Source: Aggregatimonas sangjinii
GTDB taxonomy: Bacteria; Bacteroidota; Bacteroidia; Flavobacteriales; Flavobacteriaceae
Reading direction: 5' to 3'
DNA length: 64,000 nucleotides
NCBI RefSeq assembly: GCF_005943945.1
Contig: NZ_CP040710.1
Location: 3,021,501-3,085,500, forward strand
Below the pieces are notes generated by a model. That model ran no database searches and was not told the origin of the DNA. It saw only the letters and a program-made list of their open reading frames with translations. Each line of letters begins with the position of its first letter. Positions within the stretch are counted from its first letter, which is position 1. Shown here piece by piece: positions 10,280-20,078 of the stretch. A program made the translations under genes and the position numbers.

Positions 10280-13200
10280 TTAATTTCCTGGGCGGATGGA
10301 TGAATTGCTTTTTGCCTCTTTTGATTTGATGATCGCCAATTCAGCTTTGGCATCCGAAACGATTTCCGGATATTGGGCAAAATTGGTCGTTACGCTCTCC
10401 AGAATATAGGTTGCTTGGTACGCATCGCCTAAGGCATAATAGTTCTTGGCCATAATGACCAGTCCTTTACCACCCCACTTTTTGTAGGCAGCGTAGTCTT
10501 TAGCGAGTTTTTGAACGGCCGTATTCGAATTCTCATGATCTCCCGTCTGGTTCATAAAATAGGCGTTATAGTACAAGGCCTCGGCAGCGGTCTCTCCAGA
10601 AGCTATTTTCAGCACCTGCTCGTAAGCCTCTTCCGCTTTTGTAACATTTCCGGTGGCGATAGCGGATCGTGCGATCATAATCTGTGCATCGCTTTTGATG
10701 CGGTTATCGATACTTGGGGTGGCCAATACTTTTTCGGCATAGGCCAAGGTCTGATCGTAATTCTTTTGTTGGTAATAGCCCTTCATCAGGTTCGATTGGG
10801 CGAAGGTTTTATTTTGTTGTATATCGGCTTCGTTCTCCAATCGCTCCAAGTATGGCAATGCATCGCCATAGTTGTCATTTCCGATATAGATTTCGCAAAC
10901 CCGTGCCAGGGACTGTTCGGCATATTCGCTGCCTCCCCTATCGGCAACAAATTTGTAGTGCGACAAAGCTTTTTCTTTTTGGCTTTTTCCAAAGTAGAGT
11001 TGTGCCAAAGTAAAATTGGCCTTTACAGCATGCGCTCCGTTGGGAAATTGCTCGATATATTTTTCGTATCCCCTGATAGCGGCCTCCTTTTTTCCGTCGA
11101 GGTTCTGCTTTTCCGCGGATTCGAAAGTGGCGTTGTCGAGTTCCGAATCGGTTACCTGTACAAAGTCCAGCTCTTCTACCCAAGCTGCATATTCATCTAC
11201 GCGACCTAAATCAACATAAATCAATTTGGCCGTTGCGACCGCTTGCACAGCTTCTTGGGTGCGCGGGAAATCACGGACCACACTTTTGAACTTGCCCAAG
11301 GCTTGTTCATTTCTACTGGCGTTGTAATGTACCAAGCCTTGGCGCATAAGCGCTTGGGCCACTAACGGACTCTTACGGTGCTCCTGTATCAATCGGTCGT
11401 AAGTTTGCAATCCTCTTTGCTCCTGCCCTTGAGCAACATAGGTGTTTCCCAATTCGAACATGGCATCATCGTTCAAGGTCGATTGGGGATAGGCGCTTAC
11501 GAATCGGTCCAACTCTTCCAATTTGGTATCCCTTTTGCCTACAAAACCGTAGCTCATCGCTTTTTGGTAGGCCGCGTAGTCTTTTTGCGGACCGCTGAGT
11601 GCCAGGGCCTTGTTGTAGGTTTCGATAGCTGGCCAATAGTCGCTAGTTACGAAATAGCTATCGCCCAATCGAAGGTAGCCATCATACAATTTTTGGGTTT
11701 CACTGGTTCCCGAATCGGTAAAATTGGTGAAATACGTAATTGCGTTGGGATAATCGCGTAGTTTAAAATAGGTATAGGCCAGGTTGTAATTCAAATCTTT
11801 ATATTCCGCTGTGGATGCCGCCATAGGATTTTGTCTAAAGGCCGTAAAATTGTTCAGGGCGTCTTCAAAACGGTTTAGGAGATAATCCGATTCCCCTTTC
11901 CAATAATTGGCCCTTGCCTTAAAGAGAGCGTCCTCGGCACTGTCGAGCGATTTCTGAAACACCTCGGAGGCAGCTGCATAATCCCCATCTATAAACAACT
12001 CGAGTGCTCGGTAATACGCTACCTTTTGGTAGGTGGTCTTACTGGCAAAACCCCGATTTTTCTCCAGAAGCTCCATGGCACCTGCAAAATTCTTCGAAGT
12101 GATATAGGAATCGACCAACAATTCCTGCATTTCTTGCTGGTACTTGTCGTTCGGATACCGTTCCAAATAATTGGAAATTACTTGGGGAACAGGTTCATAG
12201 GCATTCCCCACTTCATAGCTCAAACGGGCATAGTTCAAGTAAGCATCTTTTTGTATTTCGGTTGAAAAGTCCATTTGGGATGCGTTGCGAAAGGCGTTCA
12301 GGGCTTCCTTTTTCTTGTCCAGTTTTAGATAGCATTCCGCTAAATGGTAATAGGCATTCTGCGAGACACTGTTCGTACCGCCGATAATCTTATTAAATTG
12401 CTGGATGGCGTTGGCGAAATCGCCTTGCTTGTAATAGCTGTATCCCAATAGATAATAATCCGTATTGCTCCATTTGCCCCTTCTACCGTTGTATTGCTCT
12501 AAATACGGAATGGCATTGTCATACTGCTTCAAATTGAAATAGCTTTCCCCAATAATCTTGTTGAGTTCCGATTTTTCGGTCCGGTCCGATTTGGGTATCT
12601 GTTTTTTCGCTAGTGCGATGGCTTCTTCGAACTTACCCAATTTAAAGTTCATATCAGCTTGGTAATAACTCAGTTTTTCCTCTAGAAGTTCCGGATCTGT
12701 AATTTCATCGAAACGCTCGTTGGCCCCTTCGTAATCGTCTTGTTGGTAGGCGATGTACCCTAAATAATATTTGGCCTGTGAGGCGTATACCTCTGAGGAT
12801 GTTACTTTTTCTAAGTAACGCTCCGCTTCTGGCTTTTTGCCCGACGAGAACAAGGAATAGCCGTAATTGAAATTGAACTTGTCCATCTCTTTTCTCGAAA
12901 GAGCCTTTTGATCCACTTTGTTATACCATTTTAAGGCATAGGGATACTTACCGGTATTGAAGTAGTACTCGGCCACATCAGTAAAAGCGGAATTTCGTTT
13001 GGTGGATGTCGGATATTTTTCAACGAAGTCCTCCATTAAACGGTCGGCACCCAACTGGTTCAAGCGTACGGCGGCATTTGCTTCGTAATAAGCACTATTG
13101 GCCTTGGTCTCTAAGTTATCGGTGGTATTTTTTACGCGCTCGAAAATGGTCTGCGCAGCCTGGTATTGCTCATTGTTATACAGTGCAAGACCGTCTTGAT

Positions 13201-13300
13201 ACGCTTTGTCTTCGTGGGTGTAGATTTTTGTTTCCTGGGAAATCCCAAAGAAAACCATCCCCAAGAACAGGGGAAGTACGGTAATTATCTTTTTAATCAT
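10280..13300 (-). CDS. Large secreted tetratricopeptide-repeat protein
   Basis: This 1006-residue protein has a signal peptide (MIKKIITVLPLFLGMVFFGISQ). Almost the entire mature part is TPR-like helix pairs, for example YYLGYIAYQQDDYEGANERF, YYLLGYSYYKQGDFANAI and LRLGDSYFVTSDYWPAIETY. Such solenoids scaffold protein complexes; here the location is the periplasm or outer membrane. It is the promoter-proximal gene of a minus-strand pair with the barrel protein (78 bp apart using the preferred start). Across a 460-bp intergenic region it is divergent from the FtsE-like ATPase. No enzymatic motif is visible. Confidence 0.88.
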   Translation of the reverse strand: MIKKIITVLPLFLGMVFFGISQETKIYTHEDKAYQDGLALYNNEQYQAAQTIFERVKNTTDNLETKANSAYYEANAAVRLNQLGADRLMEDFVEKYPTSTKRNSAFTDVAEYYFNTGKYPYALKWYNKVDQKALSRKEMDKFNFNYGYSLFSSGKKPEAERYLEKVTSSEVYASQAKYYLGYIAYQQDDYEGANERFDEITDPELLEEKLSYYQADMNFKLGKFEEAIALAKKQIPKSDRTEKSELNKIIGESYFNLKQYDNAIPYLEQYNGRRGKWSNTDYYLLGYSYYKQGDFANAIQQFNKIIGGTNSVSQNAYYHLAECYLKLDKKKEALNAFRNASQMDFSTEIQKDAYLNYARLSYEVGNAYEPVPQVISNYLERYPNDKYQQEMQELLVDSYITSKNFAGAMELLEKNRGFASKTTYQKVAYYRALELFIDGDYAAASEVFQKSLDSAEDALFKARANYWKGESDYLLNRFEDALNNFTAFRQNPMAASTAEYKDLNYNLAYTYFKLRDYPNAITYFTNFTDSGTSETQKLYDGYLRLGDSYFVTSDYWPAIETYNKALALSGPQKDYAAYQKAMSYGFVGKRDTKLEELDRFVSAYPQSTLNDDAMFELGNTYVAQGQEQRGLQTYDRLIQEHRKSPLVAQALMRQGLVHYNASRNEQALGKFKSVVRDFPRTQEAVQAVATAKLIYVDLGRVDEYAAWVEELDFVQVTDSELDNATFESAEKQNLDGKKEAAIRGYEKYIEQFPNGAHAVKANFTLAQLYFGKSQKEKALSHYKFVADRGGSEYAEQSLARVCEIYIGNDNYGDALPYLERLENEADIQQNKTFAQSNLMKGYYQQKNYDQTLAYAEKVLATPSIDNRIKSDAQIMIARSAIATGNVTKAEEAYEQVLKIASGETAAEALYYNAYFMNQTGDHENSNTAVQKLAKDYAAYKKWGGKGLVIMAKNYYALGDAYQATYILESVTTNFAQYPEIVSDAKAELAIIKSKEAKSNSSIRPGN

Positions 13301-13761
13301 AGTGTTCTAACTATTTACTCGACAATAAAGATTTAAACGTAGTGAAGTTTACTTCGACAATTTAGTTTCTTTCACATCGAATGACCCAGAGCCATGCCCC
13401 GAGCTTGTTTACTAGTGTATATAACGTTGAATATTGTGGCAAAGTATTTTGTAACTAAAAAGTTCAAGTCCGACTTTCGCTTTTCGCTCGAAAGGATAGC
13501 GTTGAAAGCCATTGTGAATGGTATAATAACCTCTCCATTTTACTAGGTTTTTCATCAACACCTAAAAATACGTTCATTTAAGTAGGGTGCATTTTTTGCA
13601 CTATATATCAACACAAAATAAAAAGATTTAAAGTCCTTGTAATTTGTTATCCGTTTGAACTTATTACTTTTATATCAACAATAGTGTTAGGAGGTACGAA
13701 GTGCGAGGTGTGAGGTGCCGCAACTATACTTAAAGAACTCCGAACATTCAGAAACGAATTG
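13301..13761. other. Divergent intergenic region with G-rich short repeats
   Basis: There are no convincing ORFs in these 461 bp between the TPR gene (minus) and the FtsE-like gene (plus). The right half is strongly A+T rich and should hold the plus-strand promoter. At 13691-13718 lies a run of near-identical G-rich heptamer-like units (gaggtac, gaagtgc, gaggtgt, gaggtgc) whose function is unknown. Confidence 0.6.
13644..13672 (+). promoter_or_regulatory. Candidate flavobacterial promoter for the FtsE-like gene
   Basis: TTG at 13644-13646, an 18-bp spacer, then TACTTTTA at 13665-13672, a 7/8 match to the Bacteroidota -7 element TAnnTTTG. The predicted transcript would have a leader of about 80 nt containing the G-rich repeats. 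This is a pattern match only. Confidence 0.3.
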
Positions 13762-14445
13762 ATGTCCACAACCATACTAGAATTGCAGGATGCTTCCATT
13801 TTTCAGAAAGACAGCCTGGTCTTACAAGATGTTAATCTGAAGATACAATCGGGCGAGTTCGTATTTTTGATCGGAAAGACCGGAAGTGGCAAGAGCAGTT
13901 TTATGAAGACACTTTACGGGGACATTCCACTTCAGAAGGGTGAAGGTAGTATTGTTGATTTCAATTTGAAAAAACTCCGGGAACGCGAAATTCCGTTTTT
14001 ACGTAGGAAATTGGGAATCGTTTTTCAGGACTTCAAACTTCTTCCCGACCGCAATATCAATAACAATCTGCTATTTGTGCTCAAAGCTACGGGGTGGAGG
14101 GATACGGCGAAGATGAACTCAAAAATCGAGGACGTACTGCATAAAGTGGGTATGAAAACCAAGGGCTTTAAATTCCCTCATGAACTTTCCGGCGGCGAGC
14201 AGCAGCGTGTGGCCATTGCAAGGGCGCTGTTGAACGACCCGGAGCTGATCATTGCCGACGAGCCTACCGGAAATTTAGACCCGCAGACCAGTGTAGAGGT
14301 CATGCGCGTACTTCAGGACATCAACAAGGCAGGACGTACCATTCTTATGGCAACACACGATTATGCGCTGATCCTTAAATTTCCTTCCAAAACCCTAAAA
14401 TGCGATGGGGGAAAGGTCTTTGAAGTGGTGCAACGGGCGGTTTAA
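13762..14445 (+). CDS. ftsE: FtsE-type ABC transporter ATP-binding protein
   Basis: This is a 227-residue ABC ATPase. The start is the ATG at 13762; a TTG codon directly before it only extends the frame. It has all nucleotide-binding motifs: Walker A GKTGSGKS at residues 38-45, Q-loop in [12 protein letters not shown], signature [15 protein letters not shown], Walker [13 protein letters not shown] and a switch His in MATHDY. Length and sequence fit the FtsE/LolD/MacB-type subfamily, with FtsE the best match. In characterised bacteria FtsE works with the membrane partner FtsX to activate septal peptidoglycan hydrolases. No ftsX lies next to it here, so the partner must be elsewhere if the call is right. 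Confidence 0.8.
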   Translation: MSTTILELQDASIFQKDSLVLQDVNLKIQSGEFVFLIGKTGSGKSSFMKTLYGDIPLQKGEGSIVDFNLKKLREREIPFLRRKLGIVFQDFKLLPDRNINNNLLFVLKATGWRDTAKMNSKIEDVLHKVGMKTKGFKFPHELSGGEQQRVAIARALLNDPELIIADEPTGNLDPQTSVEVMRVLQDINKAGRTILMATHDYALILKFPSKTLKCDGGKVFEVVQRAV

Positions 14446-14608
14446 ATTTTTTCCTTCATTTACCCTTTTTTACGATCGTCTGATTCTTCCTTATCTATTT
14501 TGTCGAGATTAAGTGCATTTCATCATATTTAGCCATTTCAGTATACTAAAGGAAATCGTGTTGCGTTTGCCCTACTCAAATCTTAACTTATTTTACAATT
14601 TATTTATC

Positions 14609-16165
14609 ATGAAAAAATCCCTCGTTTTATTTGCATTTATCGGTTGTGTCGCTACGACCAGCCTGTTTGCGCAAAGAGCCAATCTGGACCGTGAGTACTT
14701 TAAGGTATCTTACGTTGAACTACCTTCAAACCCTATTTTGGATGATGCCAAACGCACCTTTACCTCCAGCAACAGAAAAATCTTTTTGGAAGGTTTTTCC
14801 CGAGTTGCCGAAAACGGAACCCTTGACTTCCGTTTCGATTTTCACGGCACCAAAATCAGCGATGTCGATATCAAGAAAATCAAACATGAGAAAAAAGACA
14901 AGGAAGGTAACGTTACCTCAACTACCTATACCTACGACATTCATTGCGGTTATTCCTCAACGGGAACACTAAGCGTCAGCAACAGTGAGACCGGCGAGAA
15001 CGAATCATATCCCTACTCGCAGAACGATGCATACTCCAAGACTGGATTCAGCAGTTATTCGAAAGCCAACAGCTACTACAACAACAATAGGTACAACATT
15101 CGTGATGAATACCGTACCAATCACCGTAACGCAATCGTACACCAAATCAACAACCGCATCAACAGAAAATACGGATACGTGCCCGTGACGAAAAAGAATT
15201 CCGAGCATTTTTGGATTATCGCCACGAAAAAACATCCAGAGCGTACAAAGCATGAAGAGGCTTATGAAGCGGTAAAGACCATTTTTGCAAAAATGGAATA
15301 CGACCAGCCAATCGATGGCATCGCCACCGAGGTAAAGCCTTGGATCGACTATTTCAATGATGTCGCCACTCGCTTCCCGAATGACGATAAAAAGCATAAA
15401 AAGGTGCGCTATGCGAGCTATTACAATATCGCACAGATCTACATGTTTTTAGACAAGCCTGCCAAGGCCAAAGAGTACGCCGAAAAGCTTATCGCCAACG
15501 ATTACGACAAGAAAGATGGCAAGCGATTTATTAAGGAAGCCGATGAATTGATCAATGATTTCGCGATAAACCAAATCAAGACCAGACACTTTGAGGTGGT
15601 TACCGAAGACCTTTCGAACGAGCCTGACGTACAGGAAGTGATCGTAGCGGATGCACCGATGGAAGAAACCGAAAAGGCCGTTGCCTTCTTGATTACCGCC
15701 GCGAACGATACTGTGCAAACCACGGTTTCGGTGGACGAATTGATGAAGATGAGCGCCAAGGCCAATCTTTTCGACAGGGACAACAATCCGACGGAAATCG
15801 CCGCCCAGGACAGTAAGAAAATTGTCTTGACGACCGGAGATACATTTGAAGTAGCCTCTTTTACTTCAGCCGTTGCTTCTGAAAGCGCAGCAGCACCTAA
15901 ATTCGTAAAGACCGTCTATCAAGGTAGCAAGGTTAGCCTTTACGAGCATATGGGCAAAGAGTACGTCCTCAAATTCAACGATAGTGAAACGGGCATCTCT
16001 ACCATGGGCAAGGATTTTGTTTTCGGTTTCAATCAAAAATTGGCCAGCTTTTGCACCGATTGCGATGCATTGAAGACCAAGGTTACCGCAAGTGAATTCA
16101 AGAACACCAAAGAAGGATTATTGGCCTTCAGTAAGGCGTTCGATGGTTGTGCTACCGGAAAATAA
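14609..16165 (+). CDS. Secreted protein of unknown function
   Basis: This is a 518-residue protein. The start is the ATG at 14609, which gives a clean signal peptide (MKKSLVLFAFIGCVATTSLFAQ); the frame is open further upstream but those residues look untranslated. The N-terminal third is beta-rich and contains a Tyr/Asn/Ser-rich stretch (SKANSYYNNNRYNIRDEYR). The middle (about residues 225-330) is helical and TPR-like, with ASYYNIAQIYMFLDKPAKAKEYAEKL. The C-terminal part has beta character and ends in a small Cys-containing segment (FCTDCDALKT, FDGCATGK). No enzymatic motif was recognised. It is a single-gene unit ended by a strong hairpin. Confidence 0.75.
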   Translation: MKKSLVLFAFIGCVATTSLFAQRANLDREYFKVSYVELPSNPILDDAKRTFTSSNRKIFLEGFSRVAENGTLDFRFDFHGTKISDVDIKKIKHEKKDKEGNVTSTTYTYDIHCGYSSTGTLSVSNSETGENESYPYSQNDAYSKTGFSSYSKANSYYNNNRYNIRDEYRTNHRNAIVHQINNRINRKYGYVPVTKKNSEHFWIIATKKHPERTKHEEAYEAVKTIFAKMEYDQPIDGIATEVKPWIDYFNDVATRFPNDDKKHKKVRYASYYNIAQIYMFLDKPAKAKEYAEKLIANDYDKKDGKRFIKEADELINDFAINQIKTRHFEVVTEDLSNEPDVQEVIVADAPMEETEKAVAFLITAANDTVQTTVSVDELMKMSAKANLFDRDNNPTEIAAQDSKKIVLTTGDTFEVASFTSAVASESAAAPKFVKTVYQGSKVSLYEHMGKEYVLKFNDSETGISTMGKDFVFGFNQKLASFCTDCDALKTKVTASEFKNTKEGLLAFSKAFDGCATGK

Positions 16166-16187
16166 AACAACAACAAACCAATTTATA

Positions 16188-16220
16188 AAGCGGCTACTCT
16201 TTTAAAAGTAGCCGCTTTTT
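16188..16220. terminator. Bidirectional intrinsic terminator
   Basis: AAAGCGGCTACT (16188-16199) pairs perfectly with AGTAGCCGCTTT (16207-16218) around a 7-nt loop, followed by T residues on the plus strand and preceded by A residues for the minus strand. It sits between two convergent genes, touching the stop of the glucosidase gene. Confidence 0.88.
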
Positions 16221-18844
16221 TATTGAATTTCCGAAATCAGATTGGCTACCAGAGCGGTCCAGCCCGTTTGGTGTGAAGCGCCCAATCCCCTTCCGGTATC
16301 GCCGTGAAAGTATTCGTAGAAAAGAATCAGTTCCTCGAAGTCCTTATTTTGGTACAATTCTTTGTGTTGCGCGTTTATGGGTCTGTTCCCATCCGCATCC
16401 CGTTCGAAAAGATCGATTAATTTCTCTCCCAGGCGTACGCTGATTTGCTTCAGATCTAGTTCGTTGCCACTACCCGTGGGAAAATCAAATCTCAAGGCAT
16501 TGCCACAGTACCGATGGTATTCTAAAATGGCCTGAATGAACAGATAATTCAAGGGAAACCAGACAGGCCCACGCCAGTTCGAATTTCCACCAAAGAGCGA
16601 AACCGTAGACTCGGCCGGCTCATAATTGATGCTATAATCGATTCCCTCGATATTGATGTGATAAGGTCGCTCATGTACCTTAGATAGAGATCGAAGTCCA
16701 TACGGGCTCAAAAACTCATTTTCGTCCAAAAGTGTTCTCATCAACACTTGTACCCTTTCTTTAGGTACCAAAGATAACAGCAGGTCTTCGCCTTCTGCAA
16801 AATCCTGCATAACCGGATATTTTAAGGTTCTGGTACGGTGTTTCTTAAACCACACCACGGCCGCCCTGAAATTCGGCAATTTTTTCAAGGTTGTTTCCTT
16901 TACGGTCAATACCGCTGCCAAGGATAACATCCCCGCAATCGAACGTACTTTTATCGGTACAAACTCGCCGCTTGGCAAAATTAATTTATCATAGAAAAAG
17001 CCTTGCTCATCGTCCCAGGTACCCGCATAATTTTGATCGATTTGATTGAGGGACTCTGCGATAAAGATAAAATGACCAAAATACTTAATGGCCATCTCTT
17101 CGTACACTTCGTCTTCCAGAGCAATTTCCAAGCTCATTTCCAACATGTTCAAACAATATAACGCCATCCAAGAGGTGCCGTCTACCTGTTCCAAAACCCC
17201 ATCGCCGGGAATACCATTGCTCCGGTCGAAAACACCGATATTATCCAATCCTAAAAATCCGCCCTCAAATACGTTATTCTCGCTGCTATCCAATCGGTTT
17301 ACCCACCATGTAAAATTCAGGGAAAGTTTATTGAACATCCGTTTAAGAAAATTCACGTCTCCCTTCCCCGTTCTCTTCTGATCTATCTGATAGATATTGA
17401 TCGCGGCCCAGGCCTGAACCGGTGGGTTTACGTCGCTGAAAGACCATTCGTAGGCGGGAATTTGCCCGTTTGGCGCCATATACCACTCCTTTGTAAACAA
17501 GAGCAATTGTTCCTTGGCGAAAGCTGCATCAATGTAGGCAAATGTGGTACAATGAAACGCAGAATCCCACGCCGCATACCAAGGGTATTCCCAGGCATCC
17601 GGCATTGAAAGCACGTCATAGTTTCGTAAGGTCTTCCAGGAGCTATTTCTCCCATGCCAGCGTTCTTGTGGAGGTGGGCTATCCTCAAAATCGCCTTTTA
17701 GCCATTGTTCTACGTCATAATTATAGTATTGCTTCGTCCACAACAAACCTGCGAAAGCCTGCTTCTGTATTTTGTACTGTTCAGCCGTACATTTGGCGCC
17801 GATTTCTTTATAGAATGTTTCGCACTCCCCTTTCCGGGATTGAAAAATGGACTCAAATTTTTTCCCGAATGGGGCTTTAGGATTTTGATCGGTGAGGCGA
17901 AGTTGGAACGTTTTCGATGCACCGCCCTCTAACTCCATATGGTACAAGGGTGCGAATTTGGTACCTTCTTTTTTTTCCGTCGCCAAGCCATACTCATTCT
18001 TGATAACGGCATCGTGAAAGAGGTCTTTGCGAAAAGGATGGTCATTTTCCACCCCATAGACCGTCTGCATATTGGTTTCGTTTTCCGTAAAAAGAAGGCT
18101 ATCGGCCTCGTCGAAAAACAGTCGATAGCCATCGACATAAGGGTGGTCTATTTTTACACAAGAAGCAGGATTTGAGGCATCTACTTTGATGAAAGGCTTT
18201 CGTGGCATCTTTTTAAAGCTCCAATGATTGCGCAAGGTCAGCGTCGGCAGCAGATGAAGCGAAGCTTTTTCCTTTCCCCTATTATGTACGGTAATGGTGA
18301 TGAGCAAGTCGTTGGCATCGGCCTTAGCATATTCGGTAAAGACATCAAAATACTTGTTGTCTTGAAAAACGCCAGTATCAGGCAATTCAAATTCCAGATC
18401 ATTACGACCGCGTTTCTGATTCTCTTCGAAAAGTTGACCGTACGGGAATTCGGCTTGTGGGTATTTGTACAAATGCCGCATGTAGGAATGCGTCGGGGTG
18501 CTGTCGAGATAGTAATACAATTCCTTTACGTCTTCTCCGTGATTGCCCTGCGGGCCGGTCAGACCGAACAAGCGCTCTTTTAGGATAGGGTCCTTACCAT
18601 TCCAAAGCGCTATCCCGAAACAAAGGTTGCAATAGCGATCGGAGATACCGGCAATACCGTCCTCGCCCCATCTGTAGGTTCGGCTTCGTGCATGATCATG
18701 CGGAAAATAATTCCAGGCATCCCCATTGGCACTATAGTCTTCACGCACGGTGCCCCATTGTCGCTCACTTAAATACGGACCCCATTTGAGCCAATCTTTT
18801 TCTCCCTTATCCTTTTCTGCGATGCGCTTGTGTTCCTCGGTCAT
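16220..18844 (-). CDS. GH63-like (MGH1-type) glucosidase
   Basis: This is an 874-residue protein. I chose the ATG at 18842-18844 (MTEEHKRIAEKDKGEKDW); the frame reaches a TTG eight codons earlier. No signal peptide is seen, so it is probably cytoplasmic. The sequence matches the MGH1-like/GH63 glycoside hydrolase family: an N-terminal beta domain (WNYFPHDHARSRTYRWGEDG) and a C-terminal (alpha/alpha)6 barrel. Barrel motifs include MPDAWEYPWYAAWDSAFHC, NSNWRGPVWFPLNYLF and GASHQTGWTALVANLI. Family members remove glucose from alpha-linked oligosaccharides; the true substrate here cannot be read from sequence. It is monocistronic and converges on the preceding secreted-protein gene. It may act in glycogen or storage-sugar metabolism together with the nearby glucokinase, which is inference. 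Confidence 0.83.
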   Translation of the reverse strand: MTEEHKRIAEKDKGEKDWLKWGPYLSERQWGTVREDYSANGDAWNYFPHDHARSRTYRWGEDGIAGISDRYCNLCFGIALWNGKDPILKERLFGLTGPQGNHGEDVKELYYYLDSTPTHSYMRHLYKYPQAEFPYGQLFEENQKRGRNDLEFELPDTGVFQDNKYFDVFTEYAKADANDLLITITVHNRGKEKASLHLLPTLTLRNHWSFKKMPRKPFIKVDASNPASCVKIDHPYVDGYRLFFDEADSLLFTENETNMQTVYGVENDHPFRKDLFHDAVIKNEYGLATEKKEGTKFAPLYHMELEGGASKTFQLRLTDQNPKAPFGKKFESIFQSRKGECETFYKEIGAKCTAEQYKIQKQAFAGLLWTKQYYNYDVEQWLKGDFEDSPPPQERWHGRNSSWKTLRNYDVLSMPDAWEYPWYAAWDSAFHCTTFAYIDAAFAKEQLLLFTKEWYMAPNGQIPAYEWSFSDVNPPVQAWAAINIYQIDQKRTGKGDVNFLKRMFNKLSLNFTWWVNRLDSSENNVFEGGFLGLDNIGVFDRSNGIPGDGVLEQVDGTSWMALYCLNMLEMSLEIALEDEVYEEMAIKYFGHFIFIAESLNQIDQNYAGTWDDEQGFFYDKLILPSGEFVPIKVRSIAGMLSLAAVLTVKETTLKKLPNFRAAVVWFKKHRTRTLKYPVMQDFAEGEDLLLSLVPKERVQVLMRTLLDENEFLSPYGLRSLSKVHERPYHINIEGIDYSINYEPAESTVSLFGGNSNWRGPVWFPLNYLFIQAILEYHRYCGNALRFDFPTGSGNELDLKQISVRLGEKLIDLFERDADGNRPINAQHKELYQNKDFEELILFYEYFHGDTGRGLGASHQTGWTALVANLISEIQ

Positions 18845-19154
18845 CTTTTTTTGTTTGAAGATAGCCAAAAATTACACTTTAACTTGTTATGCATACTTAT
18901 AAGGTTCATTAAAATATATCGATTTTAAATCTTGCGCTATGCCCATTAGTTGAGTGGTACCCGACCCTACGCGACCGGACCTTGGTGGTCAACCATATAA
19001 CAGAATTAAAAGTGAACGATTTTTGTGATGATGGGCCACAGCGATACAATTGTGGGCATTTCGTTAATTTATTTTTTTTTAAACCGTTTCTTTCCCATCG
19101 ATTCGAATTTTAAGAGGTGTTCTTTTTATAACTTTAGAACTCCAAAAATGCGCT

Positions 19155-19970
19155 ATGCTCATTAAGAAACAGGTCTACCAAGCCGACAGGCAAACGAAGC
19201 CATTGATCGGCGTCTTACTTTTTCTTATTTCCATCGTCTTGTTGCTGGTTACGGGGCCATTGGGTTTAATCTATGGGATATTCCACTCGCTTTTTACCGG
19301 GGGCTTTAGGGGTTTAGGTGCCTACCTTTTAAAAATCGCTATCTCCATTGATCAATTGGGCAATGTGATGATGCAGCATCTCCTGAATGTACTTTGGGTA
19401 AAAAAGGGAGGATATCAATTCGGGAATCGCGACGAGACCATTTCAAGTGCTTTGGGCCGTAACAAGCAGTTAAAGACCTTGACGGGTTTCGGTAAGGCCA
19501 TCGACAAAATACTTGATTTACTAGACCCGGATCACTCGTTGAATTCCATCGATTTTTATATAGAACCATCGGAGCAAATTATAGACAAGCTCGCCTGGAT
19601 CTATATTGAAAACGGCAAAATATTGAGTACGTTGAGCAAAGGAAAATCGACCTACTACATTCCCGGTGGCAAGCGGGAGGCCAACGAATCGGACGCGCAT
19701 GCCCTATCCCGGGAAATCAAGGAAGAACTTAGTGTGGCACTGGAACTATCCTCCTTACATTTTATCGGAATTTTCGAGGCGCAAGCCGACGGTCATAAAC
19801 CTGGAATATTGGTACGCATGACCTGCTATGCGGCCGAGTACACCGGGGAATTGCGAGCCGATTCAGAAATCGACAAGATTGTCTGGCTCGCATACACCGA
19901 TCGGGAAAACGTGTCGCAGGTAGACCAATTGATTTTCGATTTTCTATATGAACAAGGCGTACTTTTATAG
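19155..19970 (+). CDS. Membrane-anchored Nudix hydrolase
   Basis: This is a 271-residue protein with two parts. Residues 18-60 form one or two transmembrane segments (LIGVLLFLISIVLLLVTGPL, then a Gly-rich stretch). The C-terminal half is a Nudix domain with box residues about 172-195: GKREANE, then REIKEELSV. The conserved Gly of the REUXEEXGU motif is replaced by Ser; the catalytic Glu residues remain. Nudix enzymes hydrolyse nucleoside diphosphates linked to another group; specificity is not predictable here. The membrane-proximal N-terminal domain (to about residue 130) is not one I recognise. The start is the ATG at 19155; a similar 15-bp sequence occurs upstream at 18934-18948. Confidence 0.75.
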   Translation: MLIKKQVYQADRQTKPLIGVLLFLISIVLLLVTGPLGLIYGIFHSLFTGGFRGLGAYLLKIAISIDQLGNVMMQHLLNVLWVKKGGYQFGNRDETISSALGRNKQLKTLTGFGKAIDKILDLLDPDHSLNSIDFYIEPSEQIIDKLAWIYIENGKILSTLSKGKSTYYIPGGKREANESDAHALSREIKEELSVALELSSLHFIGIFEAQADGHKPGILVRMTCYAAEYTGELRADSEIDKIVWLAYTDRENVSQVDQLIFDFLYEQGVLL

Positions 19971-20078
19971 CCTATTCGATTTGGAATCTTGGCTAAAAAA
20001 TAAAGAACGGCCTTATACTAAAAATAGCCCTATACATTGATAGCTATTCATTCACTTCAACTCCATAAAAAAAATACT

